Positions 22,594-34,262 of a DNA stretch of 64,000 bases are shown here, one piece after another. Source of the stretch: Haematobia irritans (lineage: Eukaryota; Arthropoda; Insecta; Diptera; Muscidae). The translations under genes were made by a program, and so were the position numbers. The stretch covers positions 97,070,852-97,134,851 of the forward strand of contig NC_134401.1 of the NCBI RefSeq assembly GCF_050003625.1, written 5' to 3'. Each line of letters begins with the position of its first letter. Position 1 is the stretch's first letter. The notes under the pieces are model-generated. The model had not been told where the DNA came from. It saw nothing but the letters and a program-made list of their open reading frames with translations, and did no database searches.

Positions 22594-22903
22594 AGCCACC
22601 GTGGTGCAATGGTTAGCATGCCCGCCTTGCATACACAAGGTCGTGGGTTCGATTCCTGTTTCGACCGAACACCATAAAAGTTTTTCAGCCCACATCAGTA
22701 ATGCTGGTGACATTTCTGAGGGTTTCAAAGCTTCTCTAAGTGGTTTCACTGCAATGGACTCGGCTATAAAAAGGAGGTCCCTTGTCATTGAGCTTAACAT
22801 GGAATCGGGCAGCACTCAGTGATAAGAGAGAAGTTCACCAATGTGGTATCACAATGGACTGAATAGTCTAAGTGAGCCTGATACATCGGGCTGCCATCTA
22901 ACC
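22594..22903 (+). mobile_element. tRNA-derived SINE with intact A and B boxes
   Basis: Head GCCACCGTGGTGCAATGGTT, A box TGGTGCAATGG at 22602-22612, B box GGTTCGATTCC at 22646-22656, a perfect match to the pol III consensus. The tail is CACAATGGACTGAATAGTC...GCTGCCATCTAACC. Two internal deletions relative to the copy at 7534 (near 22690 and 22757). Flanks TAGCCCCTT/TAGCCCCTA suggest a 9-bp duplication. Confidence 0.85.
22646..22656 (+). promoter_or_regulatory. Pol III B box of the SINE
   Basis: GGTTCGATTCC, 33 bp after the A box, as in a tRNA-type internal promoter. Confidence 0.75.
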
Positions 22904-24991
22904 TAGCCCCTACAAAGGCAAGAGATGTGTCCACGGTTGCCACAATTGGTAGAATTCTACAAACATTTAATGAAAGATAGATAGCGTGGCGCAGGGTAGA
23001 ATTAATTACATTGCAAAACGATCCTCACAGTTAGATGATTCGAGTTAAAAATGTGTATCTTTACGTAAAAACAACTATATACAGCAGTAAGTTCCGGCCG
23101 GGCCGAATCTTAAATACCCACCACCATGAATCGAATATAATAGTTTCCTTTGAAAACTCTTCGTCGTAACGGGTTAGTTGATAATATATAGAATTTTAGG
23201 GGGTTTGATGACAAATATTCTGCCCAGCAAATCAGTTCATCCAGTACGCTTCCCGAAGATAAATTTAAAGATTCTACCTATGAAGACTAGATCAGATTCC
23301 GAATTTATAAGAACCATTCTCGATATCGTGCAAATTATGAAATAACGCCTTGATTTGAGATCTTATATCTGTAGATTTTTACCGCCGTTATTTAAATGAT
23401 TGCCAGTAGTAAAATCTGGAAATTGTACTTTCAGTTTCAAGCATTCTATATGAGCAGTGCGCCTGCTATACACTGAAAGAAGAGTTTTCTTTTCTGAGGT
23501 ACAAAATTTTAGACAAGCAAAATTTCCTTTTTTTTTACAAATTTTAGAGACAATTGGTGAATCAATTATCAACAATTCGGATTATTTGCTCTAAACAAAA
23601 ATACTTTATACAAAAGGGGAATTTCGTTTGTCGAAAATTCCATTCCGGAGAAATTTTTTTTTTATTTGGGTGTACCGTCAAGAAGAGAAATCTGTCTATA
23701 AAGATGGCTTACCAAATGGACCGGTAAAAATAATTGCGATACAGATTTTTGAGGGTCTATAATATTTACATTTTCGAGAAAATCGGATAAAAACTACGGT
23801 TTTTAGAAGCCCAAGGAGTTAAATCGGGAGATCGGTCTATGGTGTGTGCCGAGCCAAAACATCGTTCGACACATACCATATTCGGCTGACCTATTTGTTG
23901 TCTGCTGGATTCTAGAAGTCCTAGAAATAAATTCGGGAGGTAGATCTATATAGGGGTTATACCAAAACTTGGACCAATACTCACCATTTTCGACACACCT
24001 CTCAATGGTCCTCAAATACCTCTAGAATTCCAATTTCAGACAAATTGGATAAAAACTACGGACCTTGGAAGCCCAAGACGTAAAATTTGGAGATCGGTCT
24101 ATATGGGGCTACACCAAAACATCGACCGATACACCCCATTTGCGACACATCTATTTGTGGTCCCATAATACCTCTAGATTTTCAATTTCAGGCAAATGGG
24201 ATAGAAAATACAGTTTCTAGATGTCCAAGAAGTAAAATCGGGAGATCGCTCTATATGGGGGCTATACCAAAAGATGGACCAATATGTGTTATTTGCGCTA
24301 CACCAACTTTTGGTACTAAAATATGTCTAGATTTCAAATTTCAGGTAAATCGGATTGATAATACGGTTTTGAGAAGCCCAAGAAGTAAAATCGAGAGATC
24401 TGTCTATATGGGGGCTATACCAAACGATGTACTGATACACCCCATTTTCGACACATCAATTTATGGTCCTAAAATACCTCTAGATTTTAAATTTCAGGCA
24501 AATAAGATAGTAAATACAGTTTCTGGAATCCCAAGAAGTAAAATCGAGAGATCGGTCTATATGGGGGCTATATCAAAACAAGGACCGATACACCCCATTT
24601 TCAACACACCTTTTTACGATCCTAGAATATCTCTAGATTTCAAATTTCACGCAAATCGGAAAGCAAATACAGTTTCTAGAAGCCCACGAATTAAAATCGG
24701 GAGATCGCTCTATATGGGGGCTATATCAAGACATGGACCGATAGGCACCATTTTTGAAACACCTTTTTGTGGTGCTAGAAAACGTCTACATTTCAAATCG
24801 GGAGGTCGGCTATATGAAAGCTTGGACCGATTTAGCCCGTCTTCGAACTTGACCTGCCTGCAAACAAAAAACGAATCTGTGTCAAATTTCAGGAAGATAG
24901 ACCCATTATTGAAGGCTGTAGCGTGATTACAACAGACAGACGGACTTATGCTTATATCGTCTTAGAATTTCTCCCTGATCAAAAATATATA

Positions 24992-26230
24992 ACAGGTTGG
25001 CTGATAAGTCCCCGGTCTGACACATAGATGGTGTCGCTAGTATTAAATGCATATTATTTTTATATAGTACCAACCTTCAAATGATTCGTGTCAAAAATTG
25101 ACGTCTGTAAATCAATTAGTTTTTGAGATAGAGCGTCTTTTGTAAAGCAACTTTTGTTATTGTGAAAAAATGGAAAAAAAGGAATTTCGTGTTTTGATAA
25201 AATACTGTTTTCTGAAGGGAAAAAATACGGTGGAAGCAAAAACTTGGCTTGATAATGAGTTTCCGGACTCTGCTCCAGGGAAATCAACAATAATTGATTG
25301 GTATGCGAAATTCAATTCAAGCGTGGTGAAATGAGCACGGAGGACGGTGAACGCAGTGGACGCCCGAAAGAGGTGGTTACCGACGAAAACATCAAAAATA
25401 TCCACAAAATGATGTTGAATGACCGTAAAATGAAGTTGATCGAGATATCAAAGGAACGTGTTGGTCATATCATTCATCAATATTTGGATATACGGAAGCT
25501 CTGTGCAAAATGGGTGCCGCGCGAGCTCACATTTGACCATAAACAACAACGTGTTGATGATTCTGAGCGGTGTTTGCAGCTGTTAACTCGTAATACACCC
25601 GAGTTTTTCCATCGATATGTGACAATGGATGAAACATGGCTCCATCACTACACTCCTGAGTCCAATCGACAGTCGGCTGAGTGGACAGCGACCGGTGAAC
25701 CATCTCCGAAGCGTGGAAAGACTCAAAAGTCCGCTGGCAAAGTAATGGCCTCTGTTTTTTTGGGATGCGCATGGAATAATTTTTATCGATTATTTTGAGA
25801 AGGGAAAACCATCAACAGTGACTATTATATGGCGTTATTGGAGCGTTTGAAGGTCGAAATTGGAGTGTTTGAAGGCCCCATACGAAGAAGAAAAAAGTGT
25901 TGTTCCACAAAGCAACGCACCGTGCCACAAGTCATTGAGAACGATGGCAAAAATTCATGAATTGGGCTTCGAATTGCTTCACCACCCACCGTATTCTCCA
26001 GATCTGCCCCCAGCGACTTTTTCTTGTTCTCAGACCTCAAAAGGATGCTCGCAGGGAAAAAATTTGGCTGCAATGAAGACGTGATCGCCGAAACTGAGAC
26101 CTATTTTGAGGCAAAACCGAAGGAGTACTACCAAAATGGTATCAAAAAATTGGAAGGTCGTTATAATCGTTGTATCGCTCTTGAGGGGAACTATGTTGAA
26201 TAATAAAAACGGACTTATCAGCCAACCTGT
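24992..26230 (+). mobile_element. mariner (DD34D-type) element, inactive
   Basis: 1239 bp between TA at 24990-24991 and 26231-26232. The ends share ACAGGTTGGCTGATAAGTCC. Removal rejoins the family H element. The protein resembles the mellifera-type mariner subfamily. Confidence 0.9.
25170..26203 (+). pseudogene. mariner transposase, disrupted
   Basis: Starts MEKKEFRVLIKYCFLKG at the first ATG after the left end and ends ALEGNYVE. The family's N-terminal helix-turn-helix, YVTMDETWLHH (first catalytic Asp) and YSPDL regions are readable. Damage seen: a duplicated AATTC near 25310 that shifts the frame, loss of a few codons near 25448 inside the LIEI...SKERV region, an extra T in the run near 25757, and an indel plus substitution near 25912 so that the second catalytic Asp motif (normally QDNAPCH) reads QSNAPCH in a shifted frame, and a further indel before the third-Asp region near 26010. 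Normal family length is about 345 residues. It cannot encode a working enzyme. Confidence 0.9.
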
Positions 26231-26534
26231 TATACGTTATATAGTAAGAAATCGATATTTCGATGTGTTACAAACGTAATGACAAACTTATTGTTATACC
26301 CCCGTCACCATTATATGATGGTGGGTATAACAAAGCTTGGTGGACTAAGGTCAACTTGGCTTTAATAATTCTGAATAAAACACAAAAATCTTAAAAATTA
26401 ATGAAATTGTCTTTTTAAATGTGGCATAATTGTATATTTGCTTCAATTCTCTCGTTCTTTGACTTGGAAAAGTATTAGTGTAAATATAAAATTTTTAGAA
26501 CCCGGCTAGCTTTTTTCCCGTGTATAATGTTATT

Positions 26535-26771
26535 ACTGCCAGTTCATGAAACACAAAATCGAGTCGAGACGAATCGTTCGTCTAGATTGAAACTAAAATA
26601 ACTTTAGATATATTTTTTAGAAAATTCTGAGTTATAAACTCATTATTTATGATTTACTATCGAACACTGAAACAATTAGGATTCCACAGGCCCTGGTTTT
26701 CGAGATATCAATATGTGATTTTTGGCGAATCGTTCGTCTCGAGGTGAACGAAAATTCCATGAACAGGCAGT
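26535..26771. mobile_element. 237-bp MITE with ~50-bp inverted ends
   Basis: Left ACTGCCAGTTCATGAAA and, reversed on the right, ACTGCCTGTTCATGGAA; inner arms share GAGACGAA(T)CG(A)TTCG words. No reading frame. Target duplication unclear. Confidence 0.5.
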
Positions 26772-28003
26772 TAATCATTGCTTTCAGTTGAAATTTTTGA
26801 GTCGAAAATTTCAACGTTGCCTTAGCCCCCTCCCCCCCAGAGGAATTTCCTAGCTACGCCAATCGTATACACAAATATATTTTTTTTCAGTGTGAGCACA
26901 AACTAATACTAATATATTGTTTAAGTAAGTCATACAGTCCGCATCACTTAACTCTATGTCTTTGTTCTCTTCGTGTTGCTGTTCATGGCTGTTTATTGGA
27001 TGTTGTCCACTTCTATTACAAAAAATGCTTCGAAATCTAGACATCTCGCTTTTTTAGAAAACATCTAAAATAGTTTTTCGTCAACCCTAAATCTCTTTTT
27101 GGTGTAATCCGATTTATAAACACAATTTCGTTAAACAAACGCATTTTCTCACTAAACAAGAGTATTGGATATTACTGTAGTTAGTTGGTTGCAAACATTC
27201 TTGGAGAAATAATTTTTCGACATAGTTTTTCCTGGTTGTTTTTGTTTTTTTTTTTTTAACTTCGCTCTTTCATGTGTACGGCTTGTGGATGCTAAAAAGT
27301 CTAACAGAAATTTAATAAAGAAGCAGTATGCGTGTCCTTCTCTGGAAACACTACACCGGCGGAGGATGTTGTTCAACAAAAATAAACGTAAAAATAAGCA
27401 CATAACGAAGCGACAAGGAGAACATTTTTTTTGCTGTAGCAAAATATATGCTGTATGTCACTGGATATTGTTGTTTATGCTATACGGTGGCATTTTTGTT
27501 GGTGTTGTTTTTTTCTGTTCTGTTCTGTTCTGTTTGCCATAGGAATCGTTATTTCCACCAACTGTGGAATATCTTCAACAGCCAAGACTTCGTAGATCTC
27601 CATACAAATCTTTATTGCAAAACGATTGTATGAGAATGTTGGAGAAAATACTGGACTCCTTTGCTTTGACAGCCAGTCAGAAGTTTTTATCCATAGGCAA
27701 AGGCTTATTAAATAGGGGATTTAGTTGTTATATGAGAAAAAAGAGTTTGCAAGTTATTTGGTTAATAACTTAGTAAGTTACTTGAAGAAGTTATTCTTCA
27801 AATGGCAAAACAAAACAAAAAACTAACAACTTTCATAAAATATATTGGCTCTGTGTGATAAAATAGGCTAATTTGATTTGAGAAATATTGGCAAAATTTT
27901 AGTTCGGCAAAGCATTCGGCCGGGTAACAGTCGACTAGGACTTTTTTACCAAAAATGTATTTTTTTTTAACTTTTTTATCCATCCCCAAGATAGGTTAGG
28001 TTA
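26772..28003. other. No recognisable gene or repeat
   Basis: AT-rich, with a C-run (26827-26837) and a short TTCTG tandem run at 27513-27533. Several short open frames have no recognisable motif. Confidence 0.45.
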
Positions 28004-28005
28004 TA

Positions 28006-29209
28006 AAGGGTGATACGGTCAAAATTTGGTCAATATAAACTTGACGTATTTCTTTCAATTTTGCATTTAAAAACACCTGAACACCCCTCATTTTGAAGGT
28101 GTGTGTGCAGAATGTTGCTCCTATTTTGATTTTGGAATTCACTCTTCAGTTGGCAAAATGCCGTCCAAGCAAGAAGAGCAGCGTATCAAAATTTTGCTCG
28201 CGCATCGCGAAAATCCGAGCTACTCGCACGCAAAGCTAGCAAAATCGCTAAAAGTTGCCAAATCAACCGTTACAAATGTAATTAAAAAAAATGTTTGGGG
28301 AATGTTTGTCGACAGCCAGGAAGTCTGGATCGGGGGGAAATCGAAAACCGGAAGCCGCTGAGACAACAAAGAGAGTTGCCGGTAGTTTCAAGCGAAACCC
28401 TAACCTCTCTCTCCGAGATGCCGCAAATAAGCTGGGTGTATCGTCTACAACCGTGCATCGAGCCAAAAAACGAGCCGGACTATCGACTTACAAGAAGGTA
28501 GTGACTCCAAATCGCGATGATAAACAAAATACGACGGCCAAAGCGCGATCCCGGAGGCTGTACACGACGATGCTGACATTTTCAAGATATTTTCAAGCAC
28601 ATAAAACTGTCAAAGTTCGCAAAGAAATATCTGGTTTGGCAAGCCATCTGTACCTGTGGCTTGAAAAGCAGCATTTTCATAGCTTCCGGGACTGTCAACC
28701 AAGAAATTTACGTGAAAAAGTGTTTGAATAAACGTCTGTTGCCTTTCCTGAAGAAACACGGTTGTTCCGTACTGTTTTGGCCGGATTTGGCATCTTGCCA
28801 TTACGGTAAAAAGACCATGGAGTGGTACGCCGCCAACAACGTGCAGGTGGTTCCCAAGGACAAGAACCCTCCCAACACGCCAGAGCTCCGCCCAATTGAG
28901 AAATACTGGGCTATTGTCAAGCGGAACCTAAAGAAGACCAAAAAACTGCTAAGGACGAGCAGCAGTTCAAGGCAAACTGGCTTTCTGCGGCGAAGAAGGT
29001 GGACAAGGTGGCTGTACAAAATCTGATGGCAGGTGTCAAGCGTGAGGTCCGGCAATTCGGATTTGGAAAAGCGAAAGCCTAACTGAATATTTTTCCTGAA
29101 TTTTATACTAATTGAACTTGAAAAAGAAATTTAATTTGATTTTTTAAATAAACGATTTCACCGATTTGCACGCGTTTTCCCTTGACCAAATTTTGACCGT
29201 ATCACCCTT
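28006..29209 (+). mobile_element. DD37E Tc1/mariner transposon, defective (copy 3)
   Basis: 1204 bp between TA at 28004-28005 and 29210-29211, with the same perfect 28-bp ends as copies 1 and 2. About 0.1 kb is missing inside the catalytic region. Confidence 0.92.
28158..29082 (+). pseudogene. DD37E transposase, disrupted (copy 3)
   Basis: Same start as copy 2 (MPSKQEEQRIKILLAHREN) and the same C-terminus. An expanded A-run near 28285 shifts the frame after the first helix-turn-helix. A deletion near 28576 removes the first catalytic Asp (MDDETY block). A one-base loss in an A-run near 28944 shifts the last third. The second Asp (WPDLASCHYG) and Glu (PIEKYW) remain. At 239-240 it keeps the Trp-Pro that copy 2 has lost. 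Confidence 0.9.
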
Positions 29210-29251
29210 TAGTGGCTGCTTGATACCACAAATTATGAATATCTCTCTAAA

Positions 29252-29560
29252 AATATATGCACGTAAGTTCGGCCAGGCCGAATCTTATGTACGTTCCACC
29301 ATGCATTGCATAGTAACTTCTACTAAAGGCTGTAATGCATAATTTAAACCGAATCGGATAAAATTTGCTCCTCCAACAGGCTCCGGAGGTCAAATCTGGG
29401 GATCAGTTTATATGGGGCGTAAATATAATTATGGACCAATATCGACCAATTTTTACATATTTATCGCAAGCCATACACTAACCCAACGTACAAAATTTAA
29501 ACCGAATCCGATAAAACTTGCTACTTCAAGAGCCTCCGGCGGTCAAATCGGGGATCGTTT
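29252..29560 (+). mobile_element. DINE-like family B head fragment
   Basis: AAATATATGCACGTAAGTTCGGCCAGGCCGAATC type head (hairpin TTCGGCC-A-GGCCGAA) followed by nearly two central repeats, stopping at GGGATCGTTTACAC. Confidence 0.6.
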
Positions 29561-29906
29561 ACACAGAAAAAAATATCACCAAAGTATTTCAGATTAAAAA
29601 GTTGATTGAAGTTGACATTTTTTCAATAAATAAATTAATTGATGCAATTAACTTTTTTAAAAAGTTAGAAACGTTAAATCGGTGATTGAAATTTTTAAAA
29701 TTTTTATTTAAAAAGTTAATTGATACAATTAAATTTTTAATCAAACTTAGAAAAAAGTGAATTTTTTAAATTTTTAATTAAAAATGTATTTCATGCAATC
29801 AATTTTGTAATCAAAGTAAACACACAAAGTCAGTTAAGAACGTAATTGAAAATAGTTACATTTTTAAAAATCAATTTAAAAAATAAAATTAATTGAGTTT
29901 TTCAAT
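29561..29906. repeat. Degenerate AATTGATNCAATTAA repeat
   Basis: Repeats of AATTGATGCAATTAAC / AATTGATACAATTAAAT with TTTTTAAAAAGTTA spacers, continuing past the SINE as TTTTTAATTGAATCAATTTT. Possibly a TA-flanked MITE (it starts TACACAGAAAAAAATA), but no right end was found. Confidence 0.4.
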
Positions 29907-29915
29907 CAACACCAA

Positions 29916-30266
29916 GGTTAGGTTAGGTTAACTTAGGTGGCGGCCCGATGTATCAGGCTCACTTAGACCATTCAGTCCATTGTGATACCACATTGGTGAA
30001 CTTCTCTCTTATCACTGAGTGCTGCCCGATTACATGTTAAGCTCAATGACAAGGGACCTCCTTTTTATAGCCGAGTCCGAACGGCGTTTCACATTACAGT
30101 GAAACCACTTAGAGAAGCTTTTAAACCCTCAGAAATGTCACCACCATTACCGAGGTGGGATAATCCACCGCTGAAAAAGTTTTTTGTATTCGGTCGAAGC
30201 AGGAATCAAATCCACGACCTTGTGTATGCAAGGCGTGCATGCTAAACATTGCACCACGGTGGCTCC
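29916..30266 (-). mobile_element. tRNA-derived SINE, reverse, perfect 9-bp duplication
   Basis: 351 bp from GGTTAGGTTAGGTTAAC (tail) to CATTGCACCACGGTGGCTC (head), flanked by CAACACCAA at 29907-29915 and 30267-30275. The B-box region reads GAATCAAATCCACGACC, so the promoter is mutated. Confidence 0.88.
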
Positions 30267-30275
30267 CAACACCAA

Positions 30276-30860
30276 ATAAATTTTTAATTGAATCAATTTT
30301 AAAATGAAATTTGCAAAGAAAACAAATAAATATTTTTTTATGCCCATTAACCCTTTCACTACCGAAATAAACCTAATATTAAAAACTTTAATTTTTCTTC
30401 TGTTTTTACTTGTACTAACAGCATGTAGAACAAAAGTTGTCATTTTGAGAACGTACCTCAATTACTTCTAGAGCTATATGAGTTTTTTCTGAAAACTTGA
30501 TTCTTGAATTGTGACCAAATGGCGTTACGAAAATAAGCCCTATTTGGCCTTTAATATCTTTCACAGTGTGAGAAAAAACACAAAAAAAACCGTAAAAGTA
30601 TCAGCTATAGTTTTTGTATAAATGTCAATTTACTAGAAACATACAAAAGAAAAATTGTCTCAAATTTTCGTATTTTTCGTTTATTGTTAAAAAAGTTTAT
30701 AAAAATATGTTTTAGTGCTCACAAATATGGAAAATATTTATAGCTTATTTAGAATAAAGCCTCTACTTTAAAATAACATCGAGAAATAAATCGAAACTAA
30801 GTGGGAAAATAGAATTTGGTGTCTTTTTCGAATGTCCGTCTAAGTGGACATCGGTAGTGA
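30276..30860. other. No recognisable feature
   Basis: AT-rich, nothing supported. Confidence 0.45.
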
Positions 30861-31036
30861 AAGGGTTAAAAAAAAATTTTGTGTGTGTACCACCATGTAC
30901 CAAATTTCTAGTAATCGTATGACATTTGATCCTCCCAGAGGATTCGCAAGCAAAATGTGGGGGTCGGGTTATATGGGGGCTCTATATGTAATTCCGAACC
31001 GATATGGCCTAATTTTTGCACGGGTGGGTATGGTTT
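30861..31036 (+). mobile_element. DINE-like central repeat, single unit
   Basis: One diverged family B unit: TACCAAATTTCTAGTAATCG, GTTATATGGGGGCTCTATAT, CCGAACCGATATGGCC. Confidence 0.5.
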
Positions 31037-31690
31037 AAAAAGTGATTTCAGGCTGATTACTTACAAACTGTACCACTGTTAATAAAGTGGTACAAACTGT
31101 ACCACTTTGTTTACCCTTTTTCTCACATAGTTTTATCTTCACTTTCTTGAAATAATTTCACGTTTCAAATTTTCTGTGTGCCATTGCGTGCTACTCCTGA
31201 TCCATGCCCAACTTATTTGCCACTGTTGACTTACTGCAAGTGTTTGAAAAAAACTAAAAAAAAAGAACACAGTTGACACACCCTTGTGCATTGTTAGTAG
31301 TGTCGTAAAATTGGCTCTATTCCGAAAGTCAGGTCTTCCATAGTTCGCTTCAACGGTGAATATCTGCCATTGTTGATGGACAATGTGAACTATTGGTATG
31401 ATTTTCGTATTTCGTTCAAATATCCAATTTAGTTGCCCTTTATTGTTGTCAAATATGTTCAACATCAACTCTTAATAGATTCATTTTATTGTACAATGTA
31501 GACAATATTAAGAGTCAATATTGGTCATATTATCGTGATATTATAGGGGGCTATTCGCAAATCCATTTGAAATTCAAGATATGCGTTATAGTTAGGTAAT
31601 GATGATGATGATATTTTAGAAATCACAATAAAAAGTAGAATAAATTTGTTAAAGACTCATTGAACATAAATTTTTGCTTGAATTACACTG
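31037..31690. other. No recognisable feature
   Basis: Mixed AT-rich sequence with no repeat boundaries or coding motif. Confidence 0.4.
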
Positions 31691-31875
31691 CCCAAAATGA
31701 AAACGTATGAAGAGCATAAAGTCGGGCGGTGCTAACTGATAATCTCCTTTCAAACAAATTTCAATCTAACAACGATCAAATTTGCTTTGGCCTATATCAA
31801 AATCCCAGTCGAATTACAGATTGATCCAGAACCCTTCCATAAGTAAAATATTTAAGAGGTAGTTTTTACAATAGA
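31691..31875 (+). mobile_element. DINE-like family A head fragment, diverged
   Basis: AAAGTCGGGCGGTGCTAAC resembles the family A head hairpin; no second end. Confidence 0.35.
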
Positions 31876-31884
31876 TGTGTACAA

Positions 31885-32304
31885 AATTTCGAAAATGTTG
31901 ACAACAATTTCTATTGAAATAAAATTTTACAATTTTCTATTGAAAAAAAAAAAAAAAATGTTGACAAAATTTTCTATAGAAATAACATTTTGATAAAATT
32001 TTCTATAGAAAAAAATTTGACAATATTTTCTATAGTAAAAAAATATTGATAAAAATTTCTATAAAAATATAATTTTAATACAACTTTCTATAAAAAAATT
32101 TTGACAAAACTTTGTAAAGGAATAAAATTTTAACAAAATTTTCTACATGAATAAAATTTGGACATCAGTTTCTATAGAAATAAACTTTTGACAGGATTTT
32201 CCATGGAGATAAAATTTGGACATAATTTTCTATAGAAATAAAATTTTGACAAAAATTTCTATAATTATTTCAAAATTTTCTATAAAAATTAAATTTTGAC
32301 AAAA
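31885..32304 (+). repeat. 29-bp minisatellite array
   Basis: About 14 degenerate units of ATAAAATTTTGAC + AAAATTTTCTATAGAA. Cut at 32304 by a Helitron inserted between A and T. Confidence 0.8.
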
Positions 32305-34261
32305 TCTATATCTATAAAATTCAATCTATGTTTGTTTATTTGTTTGTTTGATTGTTTGTTTGTATGTTCCGAGTTGGCTCCGAAACGGCTGAACCGATTT
32401 ACTTGAAACTTTCAGAGATCGTAGGGGGCGTTCATGTGGTAAAAATAGGGTACCTAATTTTTTGACACCTGGTCGTGGAGGGGGACCTCCCCTTTGTCGA
32501 ACTTTTTGAAAATTGGACCAAAGTTGACCGATTTGGTTGAAATTTTCATTGAAGGTTGGGGTTGGCATCTAGACAAAGATCCGCTACTTTATATTTCGAT
32601 ATTTGGTGGCGGAGGGGGACCTCCCCTTTGTTCGACTTTTTTTAAAGTACAGTGAAAAAACTAAAATTATCGAAATTATCAGAGATTTACAGAGAACATG
32701 CGGTGAGGTTATGGAATTAATATGGGGTACCTGATGATTTCATATGTGGACGGGGGAGGCCCCCCCTTGCCCTACTTTTTGAAACTTGGAACAAAATTGC
32801 TTGCTTGAAATTTTCATTGAGTGTTGGGGTTGGCATCTAGAAAAAAATCCGCTACATTATTTTTCGATATCTGGTTGGGGAAGGGGAAAATTGAAATAAA
32901 CTTTGTCGATTTACTTCGATAGAATTTATAGGGACCATTGAATAGTTTGTGAAATTAATATAGGGTGCGTGGTAGTCCGATATCAAGCCGGAGTAGAGCG
33001 AAAGTGGGGAAATGGTTCCATTTTGTCCGTTTTTTTTTCTTAAATTGAAAGTAGAGGGTTTTCTGTAAATGGGAACTCGGTACATAATTTTATGACATAT
33101 TTTATGCACAGGCTTCTGCCAGACTTCTTTTTACTAAAGAACTTAAATTTACATGAAATTGGCAGCCAACGTAGAGGGTGCATCATTTTCCAACATTTTA
33201 TCAAATGTTAATGTGGTAAAATTTTGTACTACTTTTGCTTTTTCCAATTTATTGAATGGGAAACAGTAATGCGTTGTATGTTATTATAATGTAGTGCTTA
33301 ATTTTCAGATATGTTGAGGAGAAGGATACCTTTCCTTGACAAACCACACTTAAATTTCACAAGAAATATAGAAGATTGTCCAACTACAGTGAAAAAAATA
33401 TTTACGTGATATTAATGATTTTGCAACCTAAATTTTAGGATGCGAAATTTACAAAATATTAAGGACAAATTTCTTTAAAATAATGAAATTTTAATTAAAA
33501 TAAAGTTTTTAATATTTGCTTCAAACATTTTTTTCATTAAATTTAGGACACAAATTTTGTAAATTTGCGTCCCTCCGTTTAAGTCGCATGTCTTTGAAAT
33601 AAGGCTTTTTTACTTAAAGTAAAGAAACACATTTTTGATTTAAAGAAATTGTCATTAATTTAACTGAAATATTGAAACTTTAGATTTAAGATAAAAACGC
33701 TTCAAATATAGGCTAAGACTTATTTTGAGGATTTAGCGTCTTTGGTTTAAAGTTTTTTTTTGGAATTAAGAAAACGTGCTTTACTTTGAAGTATCCGTTA
33801 TAATTTGGATTTTTAAACTGGCATTTGTTAGTGCCTTTATTAATAAACCGCGAAAAGAGAATGGAAATTTTATAAATGAGATCTGAATACCAATTTTAAT
33901 TATGTTGGTCCTAGATTTAAAGCCAGATATGTCGCTAAAAAATGTCTTTATTTTAAAGAACCCGCATCTTTGGCTCGGAATCAATACCAAAATCCTTAAA
34001 GGAAGGTCAAAATCTTTGGATCCAAGTAAACTTTTTTTTGAGTGTACTTGAATACAGAACATTATTTAAAACATTTGGAGAAAAGGGTACACCCTCTCCC
34101 CGACATTTTTTAAGACAAACCGTTTTACATATGCATATCCGTCGTATTTGTACCTATAAACGAAAAAGCACGTAGTCGGATTTGTTTGAAAGAATTCAAA
34201 TCTTTTCGAATTTGTTTTCAGCACGAAGGATATGGTTGACTAAGTTAACGCAAAATATTCC
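32305..34261 (+). mobile_element. Non-autonomous Helitron, 3'-truncated, with nested MITE
   Basis: Begins TCTATATCTATAAAATTC directly after GACAAAA of the minisatellite (A/T insertion with 5' TC). It continues with TTTGTTTG runs, GAACCGATTTACTTGAAAC and GGGGGACCTCCCC repeats. It matches the copy at 55518 but lacks the last ~55 bp with the 3' hairpin. A TA-flanked MITE lies at 33387-34043. Confidence 0.7.
33387..34043 (+). mobile_element. TA-flanked MITE family F, copy 1
   Basis: 657 bp with TA on both sides and ends CAGTGAAAAAAATATTTACG / (reversed) CACTCAAAAAAAAGTTTAC. Same family as 41594 and 47958. No transposase. The TA duplication suggests mobilisation by a Tc1/mariner-type enzyme. Confidence 0.65.
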
Positions 34262-34262
34262 A

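Larger units (their letters stand above)
23070..26330 (+). mobile_element. DINE-like element, family H, split by mariner
   Basis: Head ACAACTATATACAGCAGTAA then GTTCCGGCCGGGCCGAA and CCCACCACCATGAATCG. Central repeats are exactly 153 bp apart in the best part (anchors near 24243, 24396, 24549, 24702). ACAGACAGACGGAC lies near 24933, and the closing hairpin CCCGTCACCATTATATGATGGTGGG at 26301-26325. Net length about 2 kb without the mariner. Confidence 0.65.

Noticed and set aside
22594..22660. Functional tRNA gene
   Set aside because: The A/B boxes are good but the body continues into a SINE with a LINE-type tail and several dispersed copies; acceptor stem pairing is absent.
24087..24926. 279-codon open frame
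   Set aside because: It lies in 153-bp central repeats of family H; the period is a multiple of 3, so one open unit stays open. The protein is a repeated nonsense peptide.
27285..27633. Overlapping short open frames with hydrophobic stretches
   Set aside because: Hydrophobic runs come from T-rich sequence and the TTCTG repeat; nothing supports coding.
32701..32760. Additional hammerhead near CTGATGA at 32729
   Set aside because: No GAAA or GTC at the required spacing and no stem I.
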